64,000 nucleotides of DNA from Auricularia sp. M13 (taxonomy: Eukaryota > Basidiomycota > Agaricomycetes > Auriculariales > Auriculariaceae), in NCBI GenBank assembly GCA_037042915.1, contig CM073196.1, forward strand, positions 4,154,001 through 4,218,000, written 5' to 3'. Of this stretch, positions 24,472 to 35,227 are shown piece after piece. The first letter of the stretch is position 1; every line of letters begins with the position of its first letter. Position numbers and translations under genes: made by a program. The notes under the pieces were generated by a model. It was not told the origin of the DNA. It did not search any database and saw only the letters and a list, made by a program, of their open reading frames with translations.

Positions 24472-26269
24472 CTACACGGGAGCAGCAGTCACGTGACCAA
24501 ACCTCAGGTCGTCCTTGACGCGGCGAACCTCCAGGATCTTCCAGCCGGCGCGCGATGTCACCTGCAAGAGCTCGTCTAGAGTGCGCTCGCGCGCATTGGC
24601 CGTAGCCAACATGCAGACGTCGAGATAGTACGCGTTAGCGTTTGCGCGGCCGAGATTTGCGAGGAGCGGTTCCGGAACAGCGCGCACGCTGGCGCCAGGG
24701 ATGGACTGGTGTGCTGTAGGCGCTGCGCACGTGTACGGCAGGACGTGGTCCGCGATGAGAAGCCGAGTGGACGGCGTCGCAGCGTCTCTGAGACGCTTCA
24801 GCATCTTCTCCAGATAGTGGTCCGGCCAGTTGTGGGTGACGTTGCGTAGGAGAAATACCGATGCATTCTTGACCGGTTCCTCTTGGAAGAAGTCGTGCGC
24901 TGCAGGCCATTGTCAGGTTTCAAAGATGCACTACAACTCTATTTGTACAGTACGTACGTCTGAAATGCATACGCCCGCTTGCGATAGCGCCTGGAACGTT
25001 GGCTTCCCATACCTAGCAAATGAGCATGAGAAGTCATATAATCGTTTGACAATGATCGCAGTACGCACCTTGGTTCCATGCTCACAGGTAGCAGCACGGT
25101 CCTGGACTTCGAATCTCAAGTCCTTGAACTTTTCGTAAAGCGGTAACATCATGTTCCCGATGCCACCACCGACGTCAACTACAAGACTTCCCTTCCTGAG
25201 CGACGCCCAGTCAAATCCTACAATTTCTCTGTCTTAGTACCTATCTGAGCATGATAGATGAACGGAATAACCTTCCAGAATGGCGTTGGGAATTTCCCAC
25301 AATGTTGTCGCTGGCATTGCAAGACCGAAGATCTTGAGTCGCTGAGAGTTTTCGGCGCGTTCAAGGAAGGTGAACATGTCTTGTCCCTCGTATCCATGCG
25401 CGGTGCTTAGGAGAGTGAGGGTCGGCTCGCGCGACATCTTGGTGCGCGGATTCGTGTAATGCTGCGGAAGCCGAGACACTGCGGGAAGCATCATTTCCGT
25501 CCTGAGAAATCTTTGAGAGGGAGATCCCGACAAAGTTCGTCAACTTCAACTCACTGCAGCTCAAGGTAGGCTCCGAGGCCATTCGTGCCGAGATACTTGG
25601 AATCCGGACTAAGGCAGGATATCAGCGGGCTGCCAACGCCGCAACATTACACGTACTCTCCGCGAAGCGCGTTGAAAGCTTTGGCGCTGTCGAGCGTCGA
25701 CGAGATACGATTGTTGGCGAATACATCGGGAGAGACCTCCCTGAAGATATGGAAAGTGGCACAGAGACGAAGGCTGTGTGCTGCTGAGAGTGAGAATAGG
25801 ATATATAAACGAATAAGAGCGAAGCTCACCAAGCTTGAGCTCGTCGACATCCGTCTCCTTCGCAAGATCGCGAATATGCATTCCACGCGGCCCTGCCTCG
25901 CGCAGGAGCTCGACTATGTTGAGGCGGTTGATGAATTGCAGCACGGCTGGCAGGAAGAACTCATCAAAAAAGGCGGGTCAGGACATGCAATAAAATCGTG
26001 ACAAAGTTCGAGCTCACCTGCCAGCTGACCTCCATAATAGTCATAGTCGGCGCACGGGCGGTTGCGCAGAGCTGCGAGCTCGCCGCAACGACGAGTTCGA
26101 TGGCCTTGACAGCAGCATCGCTCTCCAGAGCCGTCTCAGCAGCGCTGCCGGGCTGGTGAGGGACGTCGAGCGACGGAAAGTCGAGCCCCTGCGGTTTGAG
26201 CTCGTTCTCGAGCGTGTCGACGGCCGCGCTGAGAATCTGGACGAGCTGCTTGAGAGATGAGAACGTCAT
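24472..26269 (-). CDS. COMT-type SAM-dependent O-methyltransferase 1
   Basis: A multi-exon gene starting MTFSSLKQLVQILSAAVDTL at 26269 and ending FGHVTAAPV with TAG at 24472. The N-terminal helical dimerisation part includes FINRLNIVELLREAGPRGMH and IRDLAKETDVDELKL. The SAM-binding glycine loop is VVDVGGGIGN, followed by FEVQDRA. The catalytic His lies in FLLRNVTHNWPDHYLEKMLK, and LLIADHVLPY precedes the C-terminal ERTLDELLQVTSRAGWKILE. It would transfer a methyl group to a hydroxyl of a small aromatic or polyketide-like molecule; the substrate is unknown. Length (about 450 residues) fits fungal COMT-like enzymes. A clear TATA box lies 45 bp upstream. A second copy on the plus strand begins at 45791 with the same N-terminal layout. 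Confidence 0.88.
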
Positions 26270-26805
26270 GAGAGGAGATGATGCTGGAACGTCTGGACAT
26301 CCGTACCGACTTTATATACCTTGCCTGCCCGCCATGAAGCCGTTCGATGCGTCTGCGAAGGCAGGGACATCTGCGAGGATCCTACCGCTTTGGGATGGTC
26401 CGGCGGACGTAGCGTAAACGAGATTACGCACAATGCCTCCGCCGTACCCACGCTCGCGTTCAGAGTCCGCTACTGAATGCTGCGGCCCCCGGAAGCGCGT
26501 TTCATTGCTGACGGCGGGATGACAAAAGCGGGCGTCCGATCCAAAGTCGGGGATGGATGGCCTGGCGAACACTTTTTCTGAGGCATGTCACGGTGAGGCC
26601 GATTGAGATACCATAGAAGGTACCGACGTGGCGGAGACCGAGCGCGAGCGATGCCTTCAATGCGCGAATCAAGCAAGCGAATGGACATTATCGATGACCC
26701 TGTCCAATTTACATTGGATCAACAGTAGGAGCTTCGGTGGAACGAACAACAGCGAGGATGGAAGAGGCTTCAAGTCGGACAATGACAAGCGGACTGCACA
26801 GAACG
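26270..26805. other. Intergenic, O-methyltransferase 1 promoter
   Basis: Apart from the TATA box no feature is seen. Short open frames on both strands look like chance. Confidence 0.4.
26308..26320 (-). promoter_or_regulatory. TATA box of O-methyltransferase 1
   Basis: The minus strand reads GGTATATAAAGT about 45 bp upstream of the start at 26269. It is a near-consensus TATA box, mirrored at the same distance in O-methyltransferase 2. Confidence 0.6.
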
Positions 26806-27777
26806 TCAACAGTCATCCACAAGTAGCGTTATGCGACGTGAAGCCAAGTAGTCAACCAGAGAAGGTGCTCGCAGACGGACCTCGAGGACCTCGGGCATCC
26901 AGCTCTCAAAACGCATGCACCGCAGCGCGTGCAGGGACGAGTCCGCGCGGTTTAGAGTTTCGATCAGAAAGTTCGCCTGCATGCACGCAGAGTCTGGCAG
27001 AGTCAGATGCGTGATAGGACTCCTGAGTGCCTTTACGGCAGAAATGAGGTCGCCGCCATACCCCTCGGAGTCCTGCATGATCCCAAAGCGTCTGAGCCGC
27101 ACGCAAGCCGAGATGACGGGTGCGAAGTCGGGGCGGGGCACTGTGTGCAGGTACAACTGGCGCACATTGCGCAATGCGGAAGCGAGCTCCTGCTTGGTGA
27201 GACAGTCCTCCCAGTGCGTCGTGGACCGGTCGCAATCAGCAATGATGAGCGTACGCAGCGTGTCGCCAGAGTTACACAGGAGGACGCCAAAACCGGGGAA
27301 GAGCATCCGGATCTCGCACGACTCGAGGCGGCAGATAGGGGAAAACTGGCTGAGATCATCGTCGGACTCGCAAAACACTGCGTCCAGCAGAAGATGCTTC
27401 AATCGAGGCATGTGCTGCAGAGCAGACAAGATAACAGCGACATCCGGTTGCAAGTCGTCCACGAAGTCCAGTGTGAGGTACACAAGCCCTGAAGTGCAAC
27501 GGGAGTGCAAAAAATCCGCAAAGTTGTCGGACTCAGATTCGTCGTACGCGTCGGACTCGTCCGTTGTGATGTATGCGGTCAAGTTGTCGAGGCGCGGCAA
27601 CGGCAAATCTGCGTATTGTCGAATCATGTCAAGCCCCTGGCCATCGTCTACTGCTAGGGCATGGAGATGTCGAACAGCACGCGCCAGCAGAGTCACAGCT
27701 AACATAGGCGTCAAGCGTGAAGCAGCCGGCCCGGTCAAGTCATCGCCGTCGAAAATCAAAGTAGTTGGATAGCGCAT
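26806..27777 (-). CDS. LRR-family protein, copy A (F-box-associated type, no F-box seen)
   Basis: A single-exon frame. The open frame extends to 27885 only via TTG; MRYPTTLIFDGDDL at 27777 aligns with the starts of copies B (MERSLAVIFNV) and E (MENPVAIVFDI), so this start is preferred and gives 323 residues. Shared blocks: GLDMIRQYADLPLPRLDNL, then HMPRLKHLLLDA, then CEIRMLFPGFGVLLCNSGDT (family core FLFPGCGILLRNSSDT), then VISACVRLRRFGIM and the C-terminal EVRLRAPSLVDYLASRRI. Leucine spacing suggests an irregular LRR solenoid. No F-box motif is visible. An acidic stretch (DESDAYDESESD) is peculiar to this copy. It is the most diverged of the intact copies. Function unknown. Confidence 0.65.
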   Translation of the reverse strand: MRYPTTLIFDGDDLTGPAASRLTPMLAVTLLARAVRHLHALAVDDGQGLDMIRQYADLPLPRLDNLTAYITTDESDAYDESESDNFADFLHSRCTSGLVYLTLDFVDDLQPDVAVILSALQHMPRLKHLLLDAVFCESDDDLSQFSPICRLESCEIRMLFPGFGVLLCNSGDTLRTLIIADCDRSTTHWEDCLTKQELASALRNVRQLYLHTVPRPDFAPVISACVRLRRFGIMQDSEGYGGDLISAVKALRSPITHLTLPDSACMQANFLIETLNRADSSLHALRCMRFESWMPEVLEVRLRAPSLVDYLASRRITLLVDDC

Positions 27778-28413
27778 TGTCCCACGACAGACAGCTGGTA
27801 TCGATGGAGGTGGTACGGGGCAAGCAGCTTGCATCCGTACAACTCCGCTCCCGAAACACAACGACGACATAGAAACCTTGATCAACTAGTAATAATGAAG
27901 TGCGCAATATGAGTAGACCTTGAAAATTAGCCAATGAGCTTGCGAATGACGACCTGAGTGCTGTGAAGTTGTCAGATTTTTTGTGCCTTGGCCCAGCCTG
28001 AGGTCGGCACCGGCTCCGCGGCTTGTTCGTAGACCCTAGGCGTGAGCGGATTCCTTCAGGTCAGCAAGGGTATTTCCCAATACATCTCACACTATATTAA
28101 ACATGTGTGGAATTCATTGGCCGCGTCTAATGTCGAACGCTCCTCCAGCCACTCTCTGCATGCGGCGTCGAACTGACGCTCCGCGTGCCGGGATTTGTCG
28201 GCACCGTCGCACGCTGCACATTCGTCTGGCGCAAGCTGAATTCCAATCAGCCAGATGACAGTCGACGTGCTGACCGCTTTTCCGCAGCCGGGTACATTTT
28301 GAGAGTATTAGCCACGCTCGTATGATTACAGCGTAAATTTGATTTCTGTACGGCACAGCAAGACAGTATACACATTACATCGTTCGTCGTCAAGTCCGTC
28401 ATCGTCCGAGTCG
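27778..28413. other. Intergenic between LRR copy A and the PAP2 gene
   Basis: About 640 bp. No supported gene. The plus strand around 28170-28260 reads like a short coding remnant without a start, too short to assign. Confidence 0.35.
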
Positions 28414-29674
28414 TTATACGCGCGTCTCAGCGCCAGGTCCGCCCACGCCGCGATGCGTCATCCCCGCACCGTTGCCCATCCCACCAGTAGCACCTCCCAT
28501 AACGCCGCTCGCATCGAACGGCGCGCCGTTCATCGCCTCGCGCGCGCCAACGCCCCACCCGCCGGCGCGTGTGAACGGCAGCTGGCTGCTCAGCACGTCC
28601 GGCTGGTAGCCGTACTGGAAGTACTGCGGGCCGGCCGCGAGGTTGCGCGGGAGCAGCAGGTGGTTGAACCGGAAGTCCCACACGCTCGCGAACGTCTGCC
28701 GGAACGCCACGAGCGCCGTCGCCGTGCCGATGATTGCGCCGGCCACGACGTCGTACCAGTTGTGGAACTCGTCGATGGTGAGCGCGCCCGCGATGAGCAC
28801 CGCGCCGAGGATGGGCGCGAAGAAGAGGATCATCGTCCAGTACGCCGGGTTGTGCGCGCTCATCACTTTGAGCTGCGCGTTAAAGTACAGCGCGAGGTAG
28901 ATGAGCCCGGCGAACGCGGCCGTCGAGTGACCGCTCGGCATGCTCTCAAGCGAGTCGTCGATTTGATTTTTGTCGCCCGTACAAACGCTACGGTCGTACA
29001 TGATTCCCTTACGGCAATTGTCAGTATGAGGCTAGGAAGATTTCAGCAAGAACATACCTGGAAGCCGTTTCCTTTCTGCGGTCCGCTGATGGGTACATTC
29101 GGCCGGCAAACCTCGTAGAAATGTGGACGCAAACCACCAATAAGGCATTTGATGAAGACCTGCGGACTCGAATGAGACTCTGCCTGCTGCTGAAGTGTTG
29201 GTGGAACTGACCTGGAACACAGCAGCTGTGATCAAGCTTCTCAACAAGCCCAGGGTCGTGTCCAGCAAATCCTCAATGGAGCGTCTCCGTGCCTGGAAGA
29301 GGCAGAAGAAAAAGAACGGCACGAAAAACGCGATGAGCGCCGCAGCCCAGATGGGAACGATTTCTTTGCGAAGAGGATACGCGAATTCTGGGTAGACGAT
29401 GTTCCCGTCCAGACTATTGACTGGGAATGAGCGGCTCGGTGCCGGCGCTAAGAAAATACGCGTCAGATATAATTCGTCCGAAGGTAATGTATCTGGACTC
29501 ACGTGCTTCGTAAATTCCCAGTCCCAGCGCACCCATGAGCGCCATAGTGAGCAGCTCAGTCCAGTTGCGGCGTAACCAACCTCCGGCGGAAAACCGGGGG
29601 CGGGCTCCGACTGTGCCCTTTTCTGCACGGGCGGGACCGGGTGCAACGGCGGCATTTGGCGCGTTTGCGTTCAT
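28414..29674 (-). CDS. Lipid phosphate phosphatase (PAP2 superfamily, DPP1/LPP-like)
   Basis: About four exons. The frame extends to 29731 only through GTG; the ATG at 29674 (MNANAPNAAVAPGPARAEKG) is used. Membrane segments: WTELLTMALMGALGLGIYEA, IVPIWAAALIAFFVPFFFFC, LGLLRSLITAAVFQ, AAFAGLIYLALYFNAQL, MILFFAPILGAVLIAGAL and VVAGAIIGTATALVAF. Phosphatase motif C1 is KCLIGGLRP (K-x6-RP), C2 is SMPSGHST, and C3 is represented by TIDEFHNWYDVVAG, which keeps the His and Asp but not the usual SR pair. The enzyme would dephosphorylate phosphatidate, diacylglycerol pyrophosphate or related lipids in ER, Golgi or vacuole membranes. The cytosolic tail is Gly-rich (GVMGGATGGMGNGAG). Family is firm; exact substrate is inferred. 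Confidence 0.88.
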
Positions 29675-30092
29675 GTCGGGCGGAGGCAAGGGGCTTGGGG
29701 CTCTGGACGCACGACGTCGAGCTTTATGCACCAGTTCGCTGTGCTGACGTCATGCGCGAAAAAATGCGCTCATGGCATGCTCGTCGGTGCAAAAGGCTAA
29801 ATTTAGCCATCTTGCGGGAGCTAATGGTGTAACCTGTCCTACGTTGTTAAATTCACTGTCAAGAAATATAATAACTCACCGTTTTTCAATTGATTTGGAA
29901 GGAGGCAGAGAAAAGACGGGAACGGGGACATCGACGAAGTCGAGCACGAGTTTCGGACGACGATCGCACTGCAGTCACTTGAACTCCCCACGTGCGCAAC
30001 AAGCGGCACCTGTGGAGAGCAGTGGAACTGCGGTGGAACAGATGATCCTGTGAGCTGGTCTGTACTAGGTAAATTTCATCAGGGAGAGATGT
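29675..30092. other. Intergenic, PAP2 gene promoter side
   Basis: No gene seen. An AT-richer stretch around 29840-29890 interrupts otherwise GC-balanced sequence. Confidence 0.35.
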
Positions 30093-30390
30093 TTAGGTTT
30101 GAGGGAGGAAGCGAGAAGACGCACAGCATTTATGGATAGCAGAAAGGACGTGGGTCAACTCGATGGAGCGGCTTCCGATGTCGAGAGTACCTTTGCAGAA
30201 CTGCAACTTCAAGCTTAGTCCGCGAAAGGATGACCGAGGCAGCGGCAGAGGCAATGGGGTCGAGCGAACATCGGTCGTGCAGTGACACAAGTCCATCGGC
30301 GCAGTTCGTACCCAGGGGGCCAGGAGGACGCCAGACGCCGCGGTGAACATCAGAGATCGAAACGTCGTTCCAGAGTCGACCGTTGATCAA
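30093..30390 (-). pseudogene. Possible fragment of the LRR family (copy F)
   Basis: A short minus-strand stretch without a usable start contains SFRGLSLKLQFCKGTLDIGS followed by ELTHVLSAIHKC. This resembles the N-terminal third of copy B (HLSLRLEFSCTQLTLKELF then AALHGMHCL). No continuation to the family core FPGCGILLRNS is found next to it. It may belong to the decayed copy C or be a separate broken copy. The similarity is short, so confidence is low. Confidence 0.3.
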
Positions 30391-30639
30391 CGGGAAGAAC
30401 TATTGTTGTGTAGACAGTCACGCCCAGCATGAGGTTGCTAAACCGGAAAAGCCCTGGGCAGACAGGTCGACCGAGCGTGACGAAACGTTTCCGACCTCCT
30501 ATTGCAATATGAGCACAACATGCAGGGCAGAAAAGTCATCAAGAAAAGCCGGCGTACGCTCATTTGGCAAATCTATGGTCTGCTCCAGGGACGGGAAGTT
30601 GCACCACGCGGCGTGCGGCAAACGATCAAAACACGCGAC

Positions 30640-32560
30640 TCTCCCGCGTCGTTACGGTGACGCCCTGCGTGCTATAGCTGAAAGTGCGTAGATTCAAGAA
30701 CGGCGAGTCCGAGTCCGCGCGTTACCAGTTCAACGAAGCGAGGGAGTCAGCTCTCGCACAGGTAAACGTCACCCGGGAGCGGCAGGTGTTTCAGCGGGCT
30801 CGAAAGCGCCGCGAGCGCCGGGGACACTTATGCCTCAAAGGGGGTGGTGTGGGCGAAGCGCCTGATACGGACGCGTTCGAGGTGCGGGAAGGATGAGACG
30901 AGCGGCATGATGCTACTGATGTCAGAAAAACCTGAATCGACCTGCAATGAGCACGTCAGTTACAATCCATTGTAATACAGTTGTGACGTACCTAGGCTTG
31001 ATTATATTCTTACCGAAGTCGTTGCAAGGGATTGCAACCAGGATGGCACTTTGTTACAACCTGTTGCAATTGGTCAGGGCTTAAATGTAACATCTTTCGG
31101 CGAGTGAACATGGCGCCCCGTGGCACTAGACCAGGGTCATAAGCCATATCATGCTCTACGGCCCGCTGCAGGCATTCTGAAACAAAGGGAGTCGTGTCGA
31201 TGGACGTGGTTCGCATGCCCGAGGAACCGATGATTCCCGGCTGAACTCGGGCAGGGCTCGGAGGGGCTCGGAGCACTTCCGACCCGAAAAGGTCGCGCAT
31301 GCCTCGACCTGAGGGCGCGAGTGTCGCTGGCCCGGCCTGGGAGGATGATCATTTAAGCGACTGTCTATAAATTAGGGAGGTCGCTCGTTCAGAAAAAAGT
31401 TCAAGTCCGTCGACTCAGGCGGAGTTGAGCGGCCCTGACGCTCATCGTCGACTTGTCGTCGACTCCTACTTTCGCGCTCTTGCCGCCATCGACTACGACG
31501 CGCACAACACGGCGCTCGCGGACACTGTCATAGCGGACGACTTGGCGCCTACCACGGCAGCGCTGCACCCTTGCAGCCTGGACGACGGGCCAGTGGACGA
31601 CATGCACAGCAACGCTGCTCCGCTGTGAACATCTTCTACGCCGCGGGTAAGTCCCTTCCACAAGTGTCTCTCTTGTACTGGGTACTGGGTACTGACTCAA
31701 TACACCTCAGCCCAGGCTTCCGCAACATCGCTCACTGGAATGCCTTGGATGGTGAGCAATGTCGATGCCCATCGTTTCGTTGCTGACTTTCCTGCAGGAC
31801 CTGGACTGCGTCCGAGGCTCGAAGATCCGTCCGGCCAGTCCCTAAGCTGGACTGTGGCGGCTGGACCGCTGTGTCGGTGTCGGTGAGTCATTTCTAGGAA
31901 GATAGATAAGATACTTAGATAGTAGATTCAATATATCTTTCTGGATCTTGATAAGATTTCGAGGACCCTGAAAGTAGCTCCGAAACTGGCCTCGGAACTA
32001 GGGATTTCAGCAATCGTTACAACAAAACTTGAGGCGGGTTGCAATCGTTGCACATCCATCGAAAACCACGACGCATAAATTATAACGAACTCGAAACCCG
32101 CGAAATGACACAGCAGATTATAACGCGTTACATCGCAATGTAACAAAGCTCTAATTTTTCCGACATGCGGGGCTTCGCCTGGATGTCTGGAGTGCGGAGA
32201 GCGCAAAAAGAGAGAAGCTGGCCGTCATGCGGGTCTAGAACCCGGCCTTCGACGTCGTCGTCGTGTATTATACAAGCAGACTGCAGGACGAGCGTGTGTA
32301 GCGTGACGCGCGAATTGCGGAGCAGGACGCCGCATTCGGGGATCAGGTATTGCGTCGCAAATGCACGCAGCCTGAACGACGGAGCGCGTCAGCGCATACT
32401 TTGAGCCACGGGATGCTTTCCGACGTTAAGTTTGTCAGTGCTGGCATATTGCAGGGCGAAGCAAAGGAATACCCCAGAGCGCGCCTGATTGTCGCGACAC
32501 AGAGACAACGCGAGATCGACAGCAACGATTGGAAGATAGCGATGGCAGCAGATACAATAC
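30640..32560 (-). pseudogene. LRR-family pseudogene, copy C, split by an insertion
   Basis: Two minus-strand pieces of the LRR family are separated by about 1.2 kb. The upstream piece (about 32560 down to 32170) reads FALQYAS, then RAPSFRLRAFATQYLIPECG and VLLRNSRVTLHTLVLQ, ending near FCALRTPDIQ. This matches the family stretch LRAPQFQLKVF, FPGCGILLRNSCDTLHTLVL, LRNLCIH. The downstream piece (30942 down to about 30660) resumes exactly where the first stops: SGFSDISSIMPLVSSFPHLE matches the family LLSDITSLVAACPRLE, then AALSSPLKHLPL and LPRFVELVTR. At least three in-frame stops and one frame change occur. The order and orientation of the pieces show one former gene interrupted by an insertion. 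Its 5' end abuts the 3' end of the Ies2 gene. Confidence 0.65.
30942..32170. mobile_element. Insertion of about 1.2 kb with palindromic sub-terminal motifs
   Basis: This segment splits LRR copy C, so it is best explained as an insertion. Each end carries an 18-bp palindromic motif: GTTACAATCCATTGTAAT at 30959-30976 and GTTACATCGCAATGTAAC at 32127-32144, which match each other at 13 of 18 positions. Flanks of both ends are rich in TTGCAA/TTGTAAC words (about 31017-31090 and 32010-32145). The middle is GC-richer and contains an open frame without ATG (31425-31628, containing VVDSYFRALAAIDYDAHNTA), faintly NTF2/SnoaL-like and possibly a captured gene piece. No transposase, terminal inverted repeat proper or target-site duplication could be fixed, so class is open: a non-autonomous DNA transposon is the simplest guess. 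Confidence 0.4.
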
Positions 32561-32623
32561 ACAAGAAATCCTACAGCATGAACAACAGACCAGAAATACA
32601 CATCGGAACGCACCACGACAGGA

Positions 32624-33519
32624 TTATCCAGCCGAGACTGCCTCAGCCGTCGCCTCCTTCGACGCGGGCGGTAGCCATGCCTCGGGAACGCTGAACGTAA
32701 TTCCTTTAGCGTTTGATACCCAGCGAAACATCGGTATGGTCGGTCCTGCGGGCTCGGGCACCTCTTGCTCCTCGCCTTCGGCGTCTTCGTCTTCTTCGTC
32801 TTCATCGACATCTTTTGCGCCGCGACGGCCTTGCTTCCGAAGTAGCCTGTTGATAGTCTCTTGCTGCAGTAAAAAAGAAAATTAACCATCATCCTGACTG
32901 CATGATAAATTCTGAGATGACGCACTTTCTCGTCCTCCAGCTTCTTCTCGCTCAAGTTTTTGCGCTTCCGCGCTGTCTCCTCGCGCCGCATCTGAAGCTC
33001 TGCCTCAGTCAGCGTCGCTTTGCGGCCACGTTTCGTCGTCGGTGCGTCTGTACCACCAAAAATTGTCAGCGAACAATCTAGATTCATAAACGATTGGCCA
33101 GCCAGCCAGTACGTACCCATATTGAGCGCAACATGCTGCTCAGCGCCGCCAGCGCCAGCCTTTGCAGCCTGGCGGGCTGTGAGCTTCGCAGGCGCACGGC
33201 TCGGTGCGCGCGACGACTCTTCGTCCAGCTCATCCTCGCCGTCGGGATTGAACTCGCCGCCAGCGCTGTCCTCGTCTTCAGACTCGACTTCATCTGAATT
33301 GTGGCATTAGTCAAAAAATTGGCATCTAAAACTGGTCGGCGCACCCTCGGTTTCGACGCGCTTGCGCTTCGCCGCTGCACGGCGCGCTGGCTGGCGCTTG
33401 TTCGGGCTCTGCTTGGCTTTCTGGCCCTGGTTCAGCTTCAGCTTGATCTTCAGCGTCGGGGCTGGCGCGGCAGGCGTTTCCTCGCGCGATGTCTGGGCCA
33501 GTTCTTCGTCGTCGCTCAT
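32624..33519 (-). CDS. IES2: INO80 complex subunit B / Ies2-like protein (PAPA-1 domain)
   Basis: Four exons with three verified introns. It begins MSDDEELAQTSREETPAAPA at 33519. The N-terminal half is low-complexity, basic (KIKLKLNQGQKAKQSP, RRAAAKRKRVE) then acidic (ESEDED, EDELDEE). The conserved PAPA-1-like block is MRREETARKRKNLSEKKLED then, across the third intron, EKQETINRLLRKQGRRG. After another acidic linker comes PMFRWVSNAKGITFSVPEAW, the second hallmark of Ies2/INO80B. It ends AEAVSAG with TAA at 32624, for about 220 residues. Ies2 activates the Ino80 ATPase in the nuclear chromatin-remodelling complex. Both signature blocks are present, so the call is fairly firm. LRR copy C ends next to its stop and copy D begins on its upstream side. 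Confidence 0.8.
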
Positions 33520-33679
33520 CGTGGCGGGCGGCTAGCTCGGATCGGAGTTGAACGGACGACACTTTTATTGTCTTCAACCGCTTGGTGTGACATTCTTTGC
33601 TCGCTGCAGGCTCGAACTTTGTCAAAGTACTATACGAGATACTGTATAAGCAAGGTCTCTCGGCGCTGGTAGTGCGGCG

Positions 33680-34270
33680 AGTGCTACTACTACGACAAAT
33701 CCAGATCGCCTGGAGGAAGAATCCTGTCGATGTAACACGACTACTCGCTCCTGCGTTCCGCTTGCCCTTTTTCGACGCCCAACCTTTTTCTCTGGCTGCG
33801 GCGTCCTACTGCGCAACTCGTCCGAAACGCTACGCATGGTCGTCGTCAACAGGCCCGAGGTCTCAGATGCCACTTCCTCGACACGAGAGCCAGCTACCCT
33901 CTCTGCTTTCGCGGTCTGCGCAGAATGTGCATCCACGGCGGCCTCAAAAGCGACATCACGTCCCTCATCACCGCGTGCCCGCGCCTCGAGCACCTCCGTA
34001 TCTCGACTCTCCGAGACTTGGCCAGCATCACCGCCTACGCCATCCCGGCGATAGAAGCGCTCTCGTGTCCCCTCAAACAACGGGAGCTTGAAATCCAGTC
34101 TACCTCCCCCGCTTCAGGCAGCTGCTGAGGCGCCGAGACTCGCTGCTACGAAACCTGCGCAGTTTCGGCCATCGCATTCCACTTCGCTCTGAGGCCATAG
34201 AGGTGGAACCTCTGTTCCAGACCCTGCAAAATGTCCCGACTTTCAGTACGATGGATTTCGACTCGAGTTT
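33680..34270 (+). pseudogene. LRR-family pseudogene, copy D
   Basis: A plus-strand remnant lacking the N-terminal third. Family blocks are readable but spread over all three frames: NPVDVTRLLAPAFRL, then GCGVLLRNSSETLRMVVVN in a second frame, then MCIHGGLKSDITSLITACPR and LEHLRISTLRDLASITAY with IPAIEALSCPLK in a third, and a trace of SPLFQTL near the end. About three frame changes are needed, so it is a host pseudogene. It is closer to copy B than to copies A or E, judging by the CIHG.L.SDITSL.ACPRLE block. Confidence 0.65.
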
Positions 34271-35227
34271 TCCTCCGTTAGTGCGTTGTTGAGCGAAATC
34301 TTGACCTTGTGACATGTCTGACTCATTGACTGACTTGAGCAACTCACTGCTAATGTTTTTGACTGGATTCCCTGTATATAGCCTCGCAGGCGACGAGCTC
34401 TGACGGGAGGTCACGGACAACCCGGCAGCATTCTTGACACCTTGTGTGCACATGCTCACATCGACGGGCACTATAATTCTAAGTCTACGTTGTATTTGTT
34501 TAATATTACCCCCTCTTTGCTGACCATGATGTGCATCTGTTTCGTGTATTGAATGGCCGGAACGCGTCAGAAAAAAAAAGCTACGTGGCGGAGTTAGTCG
34601 GGGACATCTCAAGGGGACACCGGAAGCAAACTGACGGCACCGGGTTGGTAACCGCTGCAAGCCACCGAGGCAAGACCCATCCATCCTATTTCCGCGGATA
34701 TACCTCCGATTTGCTTCCGATAATTCGCAGCACACCTATTTCTGAGATATTTGACAGTTTTCTGCCTTCAAAAAGCTATGAAGTTAGTCATACAGGCCTC
34801 CAAACTCAGGATTCTTGCAGTAGGCAGGCCTGTGGTTCGGATATCGTGGTTCCATCTCGGAAGAGTGATGCATTATGTCAGCAGACCATATGCATCCGAA
34901 CTGACCCTAAGTAGTCTTTGTATGGCCATGTAGGGCTCTTAAGAGCTTATACTACTGCAAGTGCTCAGGAGAGCATTTATATCAGTCAGCTTCAAGAAGG
35001 AATGGGCTGTTTTGGTACTCTCCGGAGCCAAATCGGCTGGGGTCCCGAACCTCTGCAGCGGATGGTCGGAGGACCCATCCATCCTAACCTGATGCTCCGG
35101 ATTTTGCCGGCTGGGTCCCCTTGGGACATCTTTCCCTGCAACGTCTACGATCGCTTACCATTTGGCCGTGAAAAAGGAACGCCGCTTTCTACAAACATCA
35201 AGGTATCTGTGCTCACGCCTAATATAG
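34271..35227. other. Intergenic upstream of LRR copy B
   Basis: About 950 bp without a supported gene. A TATA-like string (TTTATATC) lies near 34976, roughly 250 bp upstream of copy B. Short open frames here show no motif. The sequence GACCCATCCATCC occurs twice (near 34674 and 35071), with weak flanking similarity. Confidence 0.35.

Noticed and set aside
26915-27772. Plus-strand ORF of 285 residues opposite LRR copy A
   Set aside because: Antisense to a gene whose family alignment supports the minus strand.
28339-29118. Plus-strand Arg/Glu/Val-rich ORF of 259 residues
   Set aside because: Antisense to the PAP2 gene, with composition produced by GC-rich codons on the other strand.
34531-34914. 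Plus-strand ORF upstream of LRR copy B
   Set aside because: No motif, no intron pattern and no link to the LRR family.
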